A stretch of 64,000 bases of DNA, from NCBI RefSeq assembly GCF_000013345.1, contig NC_007777.1, positions 2,790,001-2,854,000 of the forward strand. The letters run 5' to 3'. The notes under the pieces were generated by a model that worked only from the letters and a program-made list of their open reading frames with translations, made no database searches and was not told the origin of the DNA. The stretch is from Frankia casuarinae. Lineage in GTDB: Bacteria > Actinomycetota > Actinomycetes > Frankiales > Frankiaceae. The position numbers were made by a program, and so were the translations under genes. Each line of letters begins with the position of its first letter. Within the stretch, counting starts at the first letter, position 1. Shown here in pieces: positions 25,546 through 34,918 of this stretch.

Positions 25546-27705
25546 GTGAACGCGGTCATCCCCTGCCCGGAGCCGGACTGCGGCGGCGTCGTCGAGGACG
25601 GGTCGCGGACCGCACCGAGCCGGCTGGGCGCGGGTCTGGTCGAGGTGCCCGAGCCCGACGTGCCCGAGCCCGACGTGCCGGACCCGGCGTCGATGCTGCT
25701 GGCGGACCCGCAGATCCCGGAACGGCGGCGGGCCTGTGCCGGGTGCGGCGCGCCGGTGGGACGCGCCCGGGGCCGCCGGCCCGCGCGTCCCGAGGGCTTC
25801 TGCCCGGGATGCGGCCAGCCGTTCTCGTTCCGTCCCACGCTGCACGCCGGTGACCGCGTCGGGCCGTACGAGATCGCGGGGGCCCTCGCGCACGGCGGCC
25901 AGGGCTGGATCTACCTCGCCCGGGACCCGAGCGTCGCGGAGGGCTCCTGGGTCGTGCTCAAGGGCCTGCTCGACTCCGGCGACCGCGAGGCACAGGCCGC
26001 GGCCATCGCCGAGCGCCGGTTCCTGGCCTCCGTCGACCATCCGGCGATCGTGCGGATCTTCACCTTCGTCGAGCATGCCGGCACGAGCTACATCGTGATG
26101 GAGTACATCGGCGGCACCTCGCTGCGGGAGGTGCTGTGCCGGCGTCGGGCCGACGCCGGCCGGCCCGACCCGCTGCCGGTCACCCAGGCCGTCGCCTACC
26201 TCCTCGCGGCGCTGCCCGCCTTCGCCTACCTGCACCGAAACGGCCTGGTGTTCGGCGACTTCACACCCGACAACGTGATGCTCGGCCGGGAGACACCGCG
26301 CCTGATCGACCTCGACGCGATCCGTCGCATCGACGACGGCGCAGTAGCCGGAGCCGGCTGCGGCACCCTCGGCTACCAGGCACCCGAGGTGCCCACCACC
26401 GGCCCCTCGGTCGCCTCCGACCTGTTCGCCGTGGGACGCACTCTCGCGACCCTCATCCTGGACTTCCGCGGTAACACCTCGACCTACCTGCACACGATGC
26501 CACCGGCGGCGGACCATCCCGTCCTCGCCCGGCACGAGTCGCTGTACCGGTTCCTGCTCAAGGCGACCGCGCCCGATCCCGACCGCCGCTTCACCGGCGC
26601 CGAGGAGATGCACGACGAACTGCTGGGGGTGCTGCGGGAGATCGTCGCGGCCGAACGCGGGACACCGGCCCCGGCGCCGGCGCCGAGCCGGCGGTTCACC
26701 GGCGACCTCCACCCCACCGGCGAAGGTGGCCTCACCGGCGAAGGTGGCCTCACCGGCGAAGGTGGCCTCACCGGCGAAGGTGGCCTCACCGGCGAAGGTG
26801 GCCTCACCGCGCTGCCGCCGTGGTCGGTGCTGCCCCGGCTACGGGCCGACCCCGACGACCCGGCGGCGGACCCGCTCACCGCCCTGCCGGACCTCGCGCC
26901 CGAGCAGCTCGCCGAGCTGCTCGGTGCGATGGGAACCACCAGCGTCGGGGCGCGCCTGCACCTGGCCGACCTGCGGATGCGCCTGGGCCGGACCGCCGCC
27001 GCCCGCGAGATGCTCGCCGAGATCGAGGCGGAGGACCCCTTCGAGTGGCGGGTGGACTGGCAGCGCGGGCTGCTGGCACTCGCCGACGGCGACACCGCCG
27101 CGGCCCGCGGCGCGTTCGACCGGGTCTACGACGAGGTCCCGGGCGAGCTCGCGCCGAAGCTGGCGCTGGCGCGCACCGCGGAGGCCACCGGCGACCTCCC
27201 CCGGGCGCAGCAGCTGTATGACCTGGTGTCGCGCACCGACGACGCGTTCACCGGCGCGGCGTTCGGGCTGGCGCGGGTGCGGATCGCCGCGGGCAACCGC
27301 GACGGTGCGGTGGCCGCCTACCGCCGGGTACCACCGGCCTCGGCCGCCCACGTCGACGCCCAGATCCGGCTGGCCCGGGTACTCGGCACGGTGACCGTGG
27401 CCGGCGTCCCCAACCGGGCCGGCATCATGGCCGCGTCGGACGTGCTGGCCGGCCTGGACCTCGACTCGGGCCGCCGGGCCGCTCTCACCCGGGATCTGCT
27501 GACCACCGCGCTCGACCTGGTGGCGGCCGGCACGCTCCCGGTGGACCCGGGCGTCACGGTCGCCGGTGCCGCACTGCGGGAAGCGGACCTGCGCTTCGGC
27601 CTGGAACGCGCCTACCGGGAGCTCGCCCGGCTGGCCGCGACCACCGACGAGCGGTACGCCCTCGTCGACCTCGCCAACCGTGTCCGCCCGCGGACCCTGG
27701 TATGA
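25546..27705 (+). CDS. pknG: PknG-like Ser/Thr protein kinase with rubredoxin-like and TPR domains
   Basis: 719 residues from the GTG at 25546 (GAGGAG 5 bases upstream). Residues about 65-100 hold two CxxC knuckles (CAGCGAP, CPGCGQPF), the PknG redox/metal module. The kinase domain follows (GALAHGGQGWIYLARD, VVLKGL with the ATP Lys, IVMEYIGGTSL). From about 430 the TPR region is close to mycobacterial PknG (PGELAPKLALARTAEATGD, AAFGLARVRIAAGNRDGAV), ending YALVDLANRVRPRTLV. The catalytic loop reads FGDFTPDN rather than the YNDLKPEN of mycobacterial PknG, and the DFG-equivalent reads IDLDAI. The linker between kinase and TPR carries five GLTGEG repeats. PknG phosphorylates GarA/OdhI to control glutamate metabolism in relatives. 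Confidence 0.92.
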   Translation: MNAVIPCPEPDCGGVVEDGSRTAPSRLGAGLVEVPEPDVPEPDVPDPASMLLADPQIPERRRACAGCGAPVGRARGRRPARPEGFCPGCGQPFSFRPTLHAGDRVGPYEIAGALAHGGQGWIYLARDPSVAEGSWVVLKGLLDSGDREAQAAAIAERRFLASVDHPAIVRIFTFVEHAGTSYIVMEYIGGTSLREVLCRRRADAGRPDPLPVTQAVAYLLAALPAFAYLHRNGLVFGDFTPDNVMLGRETPRLIDLDAIRRIDDGAVAGAGCGTLGYQAPEVPTTGPSVASDLFAVGRTLATLILDFRGNTSTYLHTMPPAADHPVLARHESLYRFLLKATAPDPDRRFTGAEEMHDELLGVLREIVAAERGTPAPAPAPSRRFTGDLHPTGEGGLTGEGGLTGEGGLTGEGGLTGEGGLTALPPWSVLPRLRADPDDPAADPLTALPDLAPEQLAELLGAMGTTSVGARLHLADLRMRLGRTAAAREMLAEIEAEDPFEWRVDWQRGLLALADGDTAAARGAFDRVYDEVPGELAPKLALARTAEATGDLPRAQQLYDLVSRTDDAFTGAAFGLARVRIAAGNRDGAVAAYRRVPPASAAHVDAQIRLARVLGTVTVAGVPNRAGIMAASDVLAGLDLDSGRRAALTRDLLTTALDLVAAGTLPVDPGVTVAGAALREADLRFGLERAYRELARLAATTDERYALVDLANRVRPRTLV
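26716..26809. repeat. 18-bp in-frame repeat inside pknG, about 5 copies
   Basis: CTCACCGGCGAAGGTGGC is repeated about five times without mismatch and encodes LTGEGG each time, forming the linker between the kinase and TPR domains. Copy changes would change linker length without breaking the gene. Confidence 0.95.
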
Positions 27706-28736
27706 ACGCCGGACAGCGGCCGGGACCGGCGTCGGGGCCACGGGACCCCGGCCTGGCGGACCCCGGCACGGCGGACCCCGGCACGGCGGACCCCGGCACG
27801 GCGGGACGCTGCCCCGGCTGCGCGGCGCCGGTCCTTCCCGACGACCGGTTCTGCGAACGCTGCGGCGTGGCCCTGACGGCGGCCGGCCGCGAGCCCGGCG
27901 ACCGGATCGATGTCGACCTGACGATCGCGGCCGGCGTGTCGGACCGCGGCCTCGTCCACCGGAGCAACGAGGACGGGTTCGCCCTCGCCGTCGTCGGCCC
28001 ACCCGGGCCAGCCGGCCCGGCCTATCCAGCCGACCTGCCCGGCCCGGCCCGCCCGGCGGTCGTGGCGGTCGTGTGCGACGGGGTGTCGACGGCTCCCGGC
28101 TCGGGACCGGCCGCCGTGGCCGCTGCCCGGGACGCCACCGCCTTCCTGGCCGACGCCGTGGGCACGCCGAGGTCTCCCGAGCCGACGGGCGGCGGCGTCC
28201 CCTGGGAGAACGCCGCGCTGCGGGCGGCGGCCGCGGCCGCCCAGCGCAGCGCCGTCGCCTCGATCACCAGCCCCGACGACGCGCCGGCCTGCACGTTCGT
28301 CGCGGCGATCGTGACGGCGGACCGGCTCGCCGTCGGCTGGCTCGGGGACAGCAGAGCCTACCTACTCGGCCCGCGGGGCGCGCACCTGCTGACCGAGGAC
28401 GACACGCTGGCGGCCGAGGCGGTGCGGGCCGGCCTGCTTCCGGCCGAGCTGGCCGAGACGGCGCCCGGCGCCCACACCATCACCCACTGGATCGGGACGG
28501 GCAGCGGGTCGGCGGTACCGCGCGTCGTCTCGCTGCCCCTCACCGGGCCGGGACGGGTGGTGCTGTGCAGCGACGGGCTGTGGAACTACGCCTCGGCCGC
28601 CACGGCCCTCGCCGGTCACGTCGGGCGCCTGCCGGCGGACGCGCCCGCCGCCGCGGTCGCCCACCATCTCGCCTCGGTGGCGCTGGCCGCCGGCGGCGCG
28701 GACAACATCACCGTGGTCGTCATCGACATATTCTGA
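27702..28736 (+). CDS. PP2C-type Ser/Thr protein phosphatase with zinc ribbon
   Basis: 344 residues, start overlapping the pknG stop (ATGA). An N-terminal ADPGT repeat leads into a zinc ribbon (CPGCAAP ... CERCG, about residues 36-58). The PPM phosphatase domain follows, with HRSNEDGFAL, VCDGVSTAPGSGPAA, VGWLGDSRAYLLG, LCSDGLWNY and the terminal metal site GGADNITVVVI. These are the metal-coordinating Asp positions of PPM enzymes. Translational coupling to pknG makes it the likely cognate phosphatase reversing PknG phosphorylation (inference). The Ser/Thr kinase at 36.8-38.4 kb is a less likely partner. Confidence 0.9.
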   Translation: MNAGQRPGPASGPRDPGLADPGTADPGTADPGTAGRCPGCAAPVLPDDRFCERCGVALTAAGREPGDRIDVDLTIAAGVSDRGLVHRSNEDGFALAVVGPPGPAGPAYPADLPGPARPAVVAVVCDGVSTAPGSGPAAVAAARDATAFLADAVGTPRSPEPTGGGVPWENAALRAAAAAAQRSAVASITSPDDAPACTFVAAIVTADRLAVGWLGDSRAYLLGPRGAHLLTEDDTLAAEAVRAGLLPAELAETAPGAHTITHWIGTGSGSAVPRVVSLPLTGPGRVVLCSDGLWNYASAATALAGHVGRLPADAPAAAVAHHLASVALAAGGADNITVVVIDIF

Positions 28737-28809
28737 CTCAGCTCCAGAATTGCGAGGTCTAAACCGACGGAATCAAGTGGTTATGGCGACGCATGCTTTG
28801 CCGGCAAAT

Positions 28810-28850
28810 CCTGGCTCGACCGGATCCCCAGGGACACCGGTCGAGCCAGG
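28810..28850. terminator. Bidirectional hairpin terminator between PP2C and cysE
   Basis: CCTGGCTCGACCGG (28810-28823) pairs perfectly with CCGGTCGAGCCAGG (28837-28850) across a 13-base loop, giving a 14-bp stem. It lies between convergent genes, the expected place for a shared terminator. There is no T-tract, as is common in actinobacteria. Confidence 0.8.
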
Positions 28851-28859
28851 GGCGTCACC

Positions 28860-28921
28860 GATCAGGTCGTTGATCAGGTCGTTGATCAGGTCGCCGATTA
28901 AGGTCGTTGATTAAGGTTGTT
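28860..28921. repeat. 12/13-bp repeat abutting the cysE stop codon
   Basis: Five consecutive units, three of GATCAGGTCGTT type (12 bp) and two of GATTAAGGTCGTT type (13 bp), end two bases before the cysE stop triplet. The mix of unit lengths shows a non-coding array. It sits in the cysE 3' region next to the terminator. Confidence 0.9.
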
Positions 28922-28923
28922 GA

Positions 28924-29658
28924 TCAGATGGAGAAGTCCTCGCCGTGCCACACACCGGCCTGGGGCGGGCGGATCGTGGGACGGGCTGCGACCCGCCCGT
29001 CGGCGCGGCCGTCGGTGTTCCCGGTGTTCCCGTCGAGCACCGCCTCCAGCTGGTCGACCCGGGTGAGCAGGGACTTCAGGCTGACGCCGACGAGGTCGGG
29101 GAGCACGTCGTCCTGACCGGGCAGGGCGGTGGCCGGCCGGGGACGGCTGGGGGTGATGACCTGGCCGGGGACGCCAACGACCACTGAGCCGGGCGGCACG
29201 GGCCGCACGACGACGGCGTTGGCCCCGATGCGGCTGTCCGAGCCGACGGTGATGTTGCCGAGAACCTTGGCGCCGGCACCGATGATCACTCGGTCGCCGA
29301 TGGTGGGGTGCCGCTTGGTCGGTTCCAGGCTGGTGCCGCCGAGGGTGACCCCGTGGTAGATCGTGACGTCGGCGCCGACCTCGGCGGTCTCCCCGATGAC
29401 CACGCCGGTGGCGTGGTCGATGAAGACGCCGGGGCCGAGCGTGGCGGCGGGGTGGATCTCGACCCCGGTGAGCATGCGGGTGAGCGTGGCAACCACGCGC
29501 CCGGGCAGCCGCAGGTCACGGGTCCACAGCCAGTGGCTGATCCGGTGGCCCCAGACGGCGTGCACGCCGGGATAGCACAGGGCGATCTCGAGGGTGGAGC
29601 GGGCGGCCGGATCCCGTTCCTTCACCGTGCGCAGGTCATGGCGCAGCGTCGAGAGCAC
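28924..29658 (-). CDS. cysE: Serine O-acetyltransferase
   Basis: 244 residues. The N-terminal helical part ([37 protein letters not shown]) is followed by the left-handed beta-helix of hexapeptide repeats: [20 protein letters not shown] with the catalytic His, [12 protein letters not shown], and [19 protein letters not shown] 70-residue tail is longer than usual. The enzyme acetylates L-serine for cysteine synthesis. It lies 6 bases downstream of cysK, with which it normally forms the cysteine synthase complex. Confidence 0.95.
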   Translation of the reverse strand: MLSTLRHDLRTVKERDPAARSTLEIALCYPGVHAVWGHRISHWLWTRDLRLPGRVVATLTRMLTGVEIHPAATLGPGVFIDHATGVVIGETAEVGADVTIYHGVTLGGTSLEPTKRHPTIGDRVIIGAGAKVLGNITVGSDSRIGANAVVVRPVPPGSVVVGVPGQVITPSRPRPATALPGQDDVLPDLVGVSLKSLLTRVDQLEAVLDGNTGNTDGRADGRVAARPTIRPPQAGVWHGEDFSI

Positions 29659-29664
29659 AGCCGG

Positions 29665-30594
29665 TCACCCGAGCCCGGCGAACAACGGTGTGCTCAGGTA
29701 GCGCTCGCCGAAGTCCGGAAGCACGACGACGACCAGCTTCCCGGCGTTCTCCGGGCGGCGGGCTACCTGCAGCGCCGCCGACACCGCCGCGCCCGAGGAG
29801 ATGCCCACCAGGAGTCCCTCCTCCTGGGCCAGCCGGCGGGCCAGGTCGAAGGCGTCCTCACCATCGACCTGGATGATCTCGTCGACGAGGCCGGTCTCCA
29901 GGACCGGCGGGACGAACCCGGCGCCGATGCCCTGGATCGGGTGCGGTCCCTTCACGCCGCCCGAGAGCACCGGCGATGCCGACGGCTCCACGGCGACGAA
30001 CCGGGCCTCGGGCCTGCGCTCCTTGATGACCTGGGCGACGCCGGTGATGGTCCCGCCGGTGCCGACTCCGGCGACGAGCACGTCGATCTGCCCGTCGGTG
30101 TCGCGCCAGATCTCCTCGGCGGTCGTGGCGCGGTGGATCGCCGGGTTGGCCGGGTTCTCGAATTGCTGCGGGATGAGGTACCGTTCGTCGTTCTTCGCGA
30201 GCTCCTCCGCCTTCGCGATGGCGCCGGGCATGCCCTCGGCACCGGGGGTGAGCACGAGCTCCGCGCCGAGGGCCCGCAGCAGCATCCGCCGCTCGGTGCT
30301 CATCGTCTCAGGCATCGTCAGGACGCAGCGGTAGCCGCGGGCGGCGCACACCATGGCCAGGGCGATGCCGGTGTTCCCACTGGTGGGTTCGAGGATGACG
30401 GTGTCCGGCCCGATCAGCCCGGCCCGCTCCACGGCGTCGATCAGGGCCACACCGAGACGGTCCTTCACGCTGTGCGCCGGGTTGAAGGACTCCAGTTTGG
30501 CCACGACCTGGGCTCCCACTCCGTCCGTGACGCGACGCAATCGGACCAGCGGCGTGTTGCCGATCAGTTGCGTGATGTCTTCCGCGATCCTCAT
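29665..30594 (-). CDS. cysK: Cysteine synthase A (O-acetylserine sulfhydrylase)
   Basis: 309 residues from the ATG at 30594, with GAGGAG 7-8 bases upstream. PLP lysine is in NPAHSVKDR near residue 45. The phosphate-binding loop is [25 protein letters not shown] binds the PLP phosphate, and [12 protein letters not shown] completes the site. It makes cysteine from O-acetylserine and sulfide. cysK is first and cysE second in the operon, and the C-terminal Ile seen on many CysE proteins is present here (EDFSI), consistent with complex formation. Confidence 0.96.
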   Translation of the reverse strand: MRIAEDITQLIGNTPLVRLRRVTDGVGAQVVAKLESFNPAHSVKDRLGVALIDAVERAGLIGPDTVILEPTSGNTGIALAMVCAARGYRCVLTMPETMSTERRMLLRALGAELVLTPGAEGMPGAIAKAEELAKNDERYLIPQQFENPANPAIHRATTAEEIWRDTDGQIDVLVAGVGTGGTITGVAQVIKERRPEARFVAVEPSASPVLSGGVKGPHPIQGIGAGFVPPVLETGLVDEIIQVDGEDAFDLARRLAQEEGLLVGISSGAAVSAALQVARRPENAGKLVVVVLPDFGERYLSTPLFAGLG

Positions 30595-31025
30595 CGATGT
30601 TCTCCTCTGCCGGGCCCCGTGGTCATCCACTCTGCCAGGCCCGCACCTTCCCGACCTTCCTGACGACCTCGACGGGCCTGCTGGTTCGTCCACGGCCGGG
30701 AAAGTTAGGCCCACAGGTCCCCCGGGCCAACATCCGGAAGCCCCGGCCCGCCGGGTCGTCGTACCTGTACCGGCGTACCTGTACCGGCGCCTCAGGCCAG
30801 GCGCACAGTAGCCATCAACCCCCGGCAGCCATCAACCCCCCGGCAGCGAGTGCCTGGGTGGACTCCACGGTGACCATGCCGCTCAGCGAGTCACCGATCA
30901 CTATTAGCCGTACATTATTCTCCGGACGGGTATGTGCGCCGCGGACACGGGCGATCCAGACACGGGCGATCCAGACACGGGCGATCCAGGTGTGGCCCCG
31001 CGCTGGCGGGAGTCGGGAGTTGTGG
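30595..31025. other. Divergent promoter region between cysK and the MmgE operon, with repeats
   Basis: This 431-bp gap must hold promoters for both directions. It contains three tandem duplications: TACCTGTACCGGCG twice near 30765-30790, an AGCCATCAACCCCC-type unit twice near 30810-30845, and GCGATCCAGACACGG three times near 30949-30993. An AT-rich patch (about 30898-30925, TATTAGCCGTACATTATT) is the best promoter candidate. No classical cysteine regulator site was recognised. Confidence 0.6.
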
Positions 31026-32240
31026 ATGGAACCGACCGCCGAGACGTTGGCCCGGTGGGCGCACGACTACGCGCCGAGTGCCGCGGACCTCGACCTGGCG
31101 CAGCGCTCGCTGCTCGACACGATAGCGGTCACGCTCGCCGCCCGGCAGGACGATCTGGTGGCGCTGTCGGCCGGGCTGCCGGACGCGGCGCGCTGGGCGG
31201 CGGTCGGGCACGTCCTGGATTTCGACGACCTGCACCTGGAGTCGACCACCCACATCAGCGTGGTGTGCGTCCCCGCGACGCTGGCCGTCGGCGGGGACGC
31301 CCGCGCCTACCTGGCGGGGGCCGGGATGATGGCGCGGCTCGGGGTGGCGCTGGGCTGGTCGCACTATGCCGGCGGATGGCACGCCACCTGTACGGCCGGG
31401 GCGCCGGCCGCCGCCGTGTCCGCGTCGGTGGCGCTGGGCCTGTCGGCCGAGCGGATCGCCACCGCGATCGCGCTCTCGGTTCCCGCGGCCGGCGGGGTGC
31501 AGCGGGCATTCGGTTCCGCCGGCAAGTCCCTGCAGGTCGGCTTCGCCGCCGACGCGGGAGTTCGGGCGGCGAGGCTGGCCGCCGCCGGCGCCACCGCGGA
31601 TCCGACCGCGCTGGATGCATGGCTCCGACTGGTCGGCGGCGACCCGGACCGCATCGACGTGACCGGCCCGGCGGTTCCCGGCGGGCTGGCGATCAAGATT
31701 TTTCCCTGCTGCTACGCACTGCAACGCCCGATCAGCGCGCTGCGCGAGCACCTGCCTGCCGACGTCGTCGCCTCGGGCATCACCGCGATCGAGGTGAGCA
31801 CACCCGAGGGCGCGGTGCAGCCACTGATCCACCATCGGCCCCGCACCGGGCTGCAGGGGAAGTTCAGCCTTGAATATGCCATCGCCGCCGCACTGCTAGA
31901 CCCCCATCCCGGCTTCGGGAGTTTCACCGACCTCGCCGTGACCCGACCCGAAGCCCAGCGTCTGCTCCAGCTCGTAGCCGTCACCGAGACCCCGGGCGGT
32001 GACGGGCTGCTCTCCGGCCGCATCGATATCACGCTCACCCTCAGCGGTGGCGCCCGGTACTCGGTGAGCCAGCGGCTGCCACCCGGGTCGCCCGGGCGGC
32101 CACCTTCGGACCAGGACCTGCGCGCCAAGATCGCCGACTGTGGCCCCGACGTTCCCGCGCTGCTGACCGGACTGGACTGGGCGCGTGCCGCGACGCTGCT
32201 GGCAGACCACCTGCCTGGCCAAAGGAGCGGCCTGACGTGA
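31026..32240 (+). CDS. MmgE/PrpD family protein
   Basis: 404 residues from the ATG at 31026 (GGGAG about 8 bases upstream). It belongs to the family of 2-methylcitrate dehydratase and cis-aconitate decarboxylase: LLDTIAVTLAAR, VGHVLDFDDLHLESTTHIS, HATCTAGAPAAAVSAS, AGGVQRAFGSAGKSLQVGFAA and IKIFPCCYALQRPI. It is about 50 residues shorter than typical members. The shortfall is mainly between the first helix and the DFDD motif, so a small internal deletion is possible. It is coupled by a GTGA overlap to a CoA-transferase gene. The three-gene operon suggests breakdown of a branched or dicarboxylic acid. Confidence 0.88.
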   Translation: MEPTAETLARWAHDYAPSAADLDLAQRSLLDTIAVTLAARQDDLVALSAGLPDAARWAAVGHVLDFDDLHLESTTHISVVCVPATLAVGGDARAYLAGAGMMARLGVALGWSHYAGGWHATCTAGAPAAAVSASVALGLSAERIATAIALSVPAAGGVQRAFGSAGKSLQVGFAADAGVRAARLAAAGATADPTALDAWLRLVGGDPDRIDVTGPAVPGGLAIKIFPCCYALQRPISALREHLPADVVASGITAIEVSTPEGAVQPLIHHRPRTGLQGKFSLEYAIAAALLDPHPGFGSFTDLAVTRPEAQRLLQLVAVTETPGGDGLLSGRIDITLTLSGGARYSVSQRLPPGSPGRPPSDQDLRAKIADCGPDVPALLTGLDWARAATLLADHLPGQRSGLT

Positions 32241-33496
32241 CCGAGCACCACATGACCGAGCACCAGCGGCACCGCACTGCGCCGGGCGCCGCCCCGGACT
32301 CCCCTTCGCCGCACGTCCCGCTGCCGTTGGCCGGGGTGACCGTGGTCAGCCTGGAGCAGGCCGTCGCGGCCCCGTTCGCCACCCGCCAGCTGGCTGATTT
32401 CGGCGCGCGGGTCATCAAGATCGAACGGCCCGACGGCGGCGACTTCGCCCGCCGCTACGACGTGTCGGTGCACGGCCAGTCGAGCTACTTCGTGTGGCTC
32501 AACCGCTCCAAGGAATCCCTCACCCTGGACGTGAAAACCGCCGAGGGGCGCGCGGTTCTGGAGGAGCTGCTGGCCAGGGCCGACGTGCTGGTGCAGAACC
32601 TCGGCCCCGGCGCCGCCGCTCGCCTCGGCCTCGACGCCTCGTCCCTGGCCGACCGGCACCCTCGGGTGATCCCCTGCACGATCTCCGGCTACGGTACCGA
32701 CGGGCCCTGGGCCGACCGGAAAGCCTACGACCTGCTCGTGCAGTGCGAGACCGGCCTCGTGTCGCTGACCGGTAGCCCGGACCAGATGGCGAAGGCCGGG
32801 ATCTCGGTCGCCGACATCGCCGCCGGCATGTACGCCTACACCGGCATCCTCACCGCCCTCTACCGGCGCGCCACCACGGGGTCGGTCTCCGCGGTCGAGG
32901 TATCGTTGTTCGAGGCCCTCGCCGAGTGGATGGGTTCACCGGCCTACTACACCCGGTACGGCGGGCGGCAACCGGCACGGGTCGGCGCTCAGCACGCCAC
33001 CATCGCCCCCTACGGCCCGTTCACCACCGCCGAGGACCAGACGGTGCTGCTGGCCATCCAGAACGAACGCGAATGGCACGCCTTCTGCCGGATCGTGCTC
33101 GACGACCCGACCCTGACCGAGGACCACCGCTTCGCGACCAACTCCGCACGCGTCGCCCACCGCGACGCCCTCAACGGGGTGATCGCGGACCGATTCGCCG
33201 CGCTCGATACCGGCACAGTGCTGGCGTTGCTGGCCAAAGCCGGTATCGCCAACGCCCGACTGAACTCCGTCGCCCACTTCCTCGACCATCCCGTCCTGAC
33301 TGGCCGCGACCGGTGGCGCACCGTTGCCACCCCCGGCGGCGACATCGGTGCCCTCCTGCCTCCGGTCACCCTCACCGACCTGGACCCGGTGATGAACCCC
33401 GTTCCCGCCCTCGGCGAACACACCGACACCATCCTGCGCAGCCTGGGCCGCACCGATACCGCCATCGCCGCGCTCCGTGCCGACGGCGTCATCTGA
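32237..33496 (+). CDS. CaiB/BaiF family III CoA-transferase
   Basis: 419 residues. Start is GTG at 32237 with AGGAG 9 bases upstream. After a His-rich N-terminus the family sequence begins at PLAGVTVVSLEQAVAAPFAT. Further marks are YFVWLNRSKESLTLDVKT, GYGTDGPWADRKAYDLLVQ with the catalytic Asp (near residue 165), and FEALAEWMGSPAYY. It moves CoA between carboxylic acids. Its neighbours, an MmgE/PrpD protein and an acyl-CoA dehydrogenase, suggest activation of a dicarboxylic or branched acid before oxidation (inference). The specific acid is unknown. Confidence 0.92.
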   Translation: MTEHHMTEHQRHRTAPGAAPDSPSPHVPLPLAGVTVVSLEQAVAAPFATRQLADFGARVIKIERPDGGDFARRYDVSVHGQSSYFVWLNRSKESLTLDVKTAEGRAVLEELLARADVLVQNLGPGAAARLGLDASSLADRHPRVIPCTISGYGTDGPWADRKAYDLLVQCETGLVSLTGSPDQMAKAGISVADIAAGMYAYTGILTALYRRATTGSVSAVEVSLFEALAEWMGSPAYYTRYGGRQPARVGAQHATIAPYGPFTTAEDQTVLLAIQNEREWHAFCRIVLDDPTLTEDHRFATNSARVAHRDALNGVIADRFAALDTGTVLALLAKAGIANARLNSVAHFLDHPVLTGRDRWRTVATPGGDIGALLPPVTLTDLDPVMNPVPALGEHTDTILRSLGRTDTAIAALRADGVI

Positions 33497-33568
33497 CCTC
33501 CGCCGACCCCCGGCCCCCCATCCAACGAGGACCAGCCATCCAAGAGGACCAGCCGAAGAGGACCCGGC

Positions 33569-34726
33569 GTGAGTACCTTGACCGCAGAAGAAAAAGCCAT
33601 CGTCGACACCGTGCGCGACTTCGTCGATCGGGAGGTCCGCCCGGTCGCCCGGGACCTGGAACACGCCAACGACTATCCCGAGAAGCTCATCGAGCAGATG
33701 AAAAAGCTCGGCATCTTCGGCCTGACCATTCCGGAACCCTACGGCGAGGTTGCCGTCTCCACCCCCTGCTACGTCCAGGTCACCGAGCAGCTCGCCCGCG
33801 GCTGGATGAGCCTGGCCGGCGCGATGGGTGGCCACACCGTCGTCTCCACACTCATCCTCACCTTCGGCACCGAGCAGCAGAAGCTGCGTTATCTGCCCGC
33901 ACTGGCCAGCGGTGAGATCCGCGCCACGATGGCGTTGACCGAACCCGCTGGAGGTTCCGACCTGCAGGCCCTCACCACCAGCGCCCGCCGCGCCGGTGAG
34001 CACTACGTGGTCAACGGGTCGAAGACGTGGATCACCAACGCCCGCCGCTCCCAGCTGATCGCGCTGCTGTGCAGGACCGATCCGAAAGCCGAGCCCAGGC
34101 ACAAGGGCATCAGCATCCTGCTCGTCGAACCCGGCGACGGATTCACCGTGTCCAGGGACCTGCCAAAACTCGGCTACAAGGGCGTCGAAAGCTGTGAGCT
34201 GTCCTTCGATGACTACCATGTCCCCGTCGATGCGCTGCTCGGCGGTGAGGAAGGCCGCGGATTCGCGCAGATGATGAAGGGCCTGGAGATCGGCCGGATC
34301 CAGGTCGCCGCCCGCGCCCTCGGTGTCGCCCGCGCCGCGCTGGACGACGCACTGCGTTACGCCCAGGAACGCGAGGCCTTCGGCAAGCCGATCTGGAAAC
34401 ACCAGTCCATCGGCAACTACCTCGCCGACATGGCCACCAAGTACACCGCTGCCCGCCAGCTCGTGCTCCTGGCCGCCGACCGCTACGACGCCGGCGACCG
34501 ATGCGACCTGGAAGCCGGGATGGCCAAGCTGTTCGCCTCGGAAACCGCGATGGAGATCGCGCTCAACGCGGTCCGGGTGCACGGCGGCTACGGCTACTCC
34601 ACCGAGTTCGACGTCGAACGCTACTTCCGTGACGCCCCACTCATGATCATCGGCGAAGGCACCAACGAGATCCAGCGCAACGTCATCGCCGCCCAGCTCG
34701 TCGCCCGAGGGGGAATCACCCCTTGA
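33569..34726 (+). CDS. Acyl-CoA dehydrogenase
   Basis: 385 residues, full length for the family. The alpha domain starts LTAEEKAIVDTVRDFVDREV. The FAD/beta domain shows MALTEPAGGSDLQAL and VNGSKTWITNARRS, and the C-terminal domain has FGKPIWKHQSIGNYLADMA, VRVHGGYGYSTEFDVER and IIGEGTNEIQR with the usual catalytic Glu position. It needs an electron-transferring flavoprotein, which is not in this window. It closes the MmgE - CaiB operon, 72 bases after the CoA-transferase. Unlike the dehydrogenase remnant at 19.4-20.4 kb this one looks intact. Confidence 0.93.
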   Translation: MSTLTAEEKAIVDTVRDFVDREVRPVARDLEHANDYPEKLIEQMKKLGIFGLTIPEPYGEVAVSTPCYVQVTEQLARGWMSLAGAMGGHTVVSTLILTFGTEQQKLRYLPALASGEIRATMALTEPAGGSDLQALTTSARRAGEHYVVNGSKTWITNARRSQLIALLCRTDPKAEPRHKGISILLVEPGDGFTVSRDLPKLGYKGVESCELSFDDYHVPVDALLGGEEGRGFAQMMKGLEIGRIQVAARALGVARAALDDALRYAQEREAFGKPIWKHQSIGNYLADMATKYTAARQLVLLAADRYDAGDRCDLEAGMAKLFASETAMEIALNAVRVHGGYGYSTEFDVERYFRDAPLMIIGEGTNEIQRNVIAAQLVARGGITP

Positions 34727-34744
34727 TGGGAATCATCCCTTGAC
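34711..34744. repeat. 17-bp tandem duplication over the dehydrogenase stop codon
   Basis: GGGAATCACCCCTTGAT is followed by GGGAATCATCCCTTGAC. The first copy contains the TGA stop of the acyl-CoA dehydrogenase, so the second is a non-coding duplicate of the gene's last codons. Confidence 0.85.
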
Positions 34745-34918
34745 CAGCATCGCCGCCGTCCGTACCCGGCGACGTCCGGCGATCCTCCCGATCATGGTGC
34801 CGGCTGAACCGCGGAGGGTCAGGCACGGTTCACGACCTGCGGGCCGTGCCGAACCCTCCACACTCAACCCTCCACACTTTTCCGTCGCGACGTCGGCCTC
34901 CTCCCTACACTGGTTCCC

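Noticed and set aside
26716-26809. Regular repeats that might suggest a CRISPR array
   Set aside because: Units are contiguous with no spacers, and they encode an in-frame protein linker; the other arrays in the window are of the same kind.
31026-32240. Treating the short MmgE/PrpD gene as a deletion pseudogene
   Set aside because: All main motifs are present, the frame is intact and it is coupled to the next gene; a natural short variant is equally likely.
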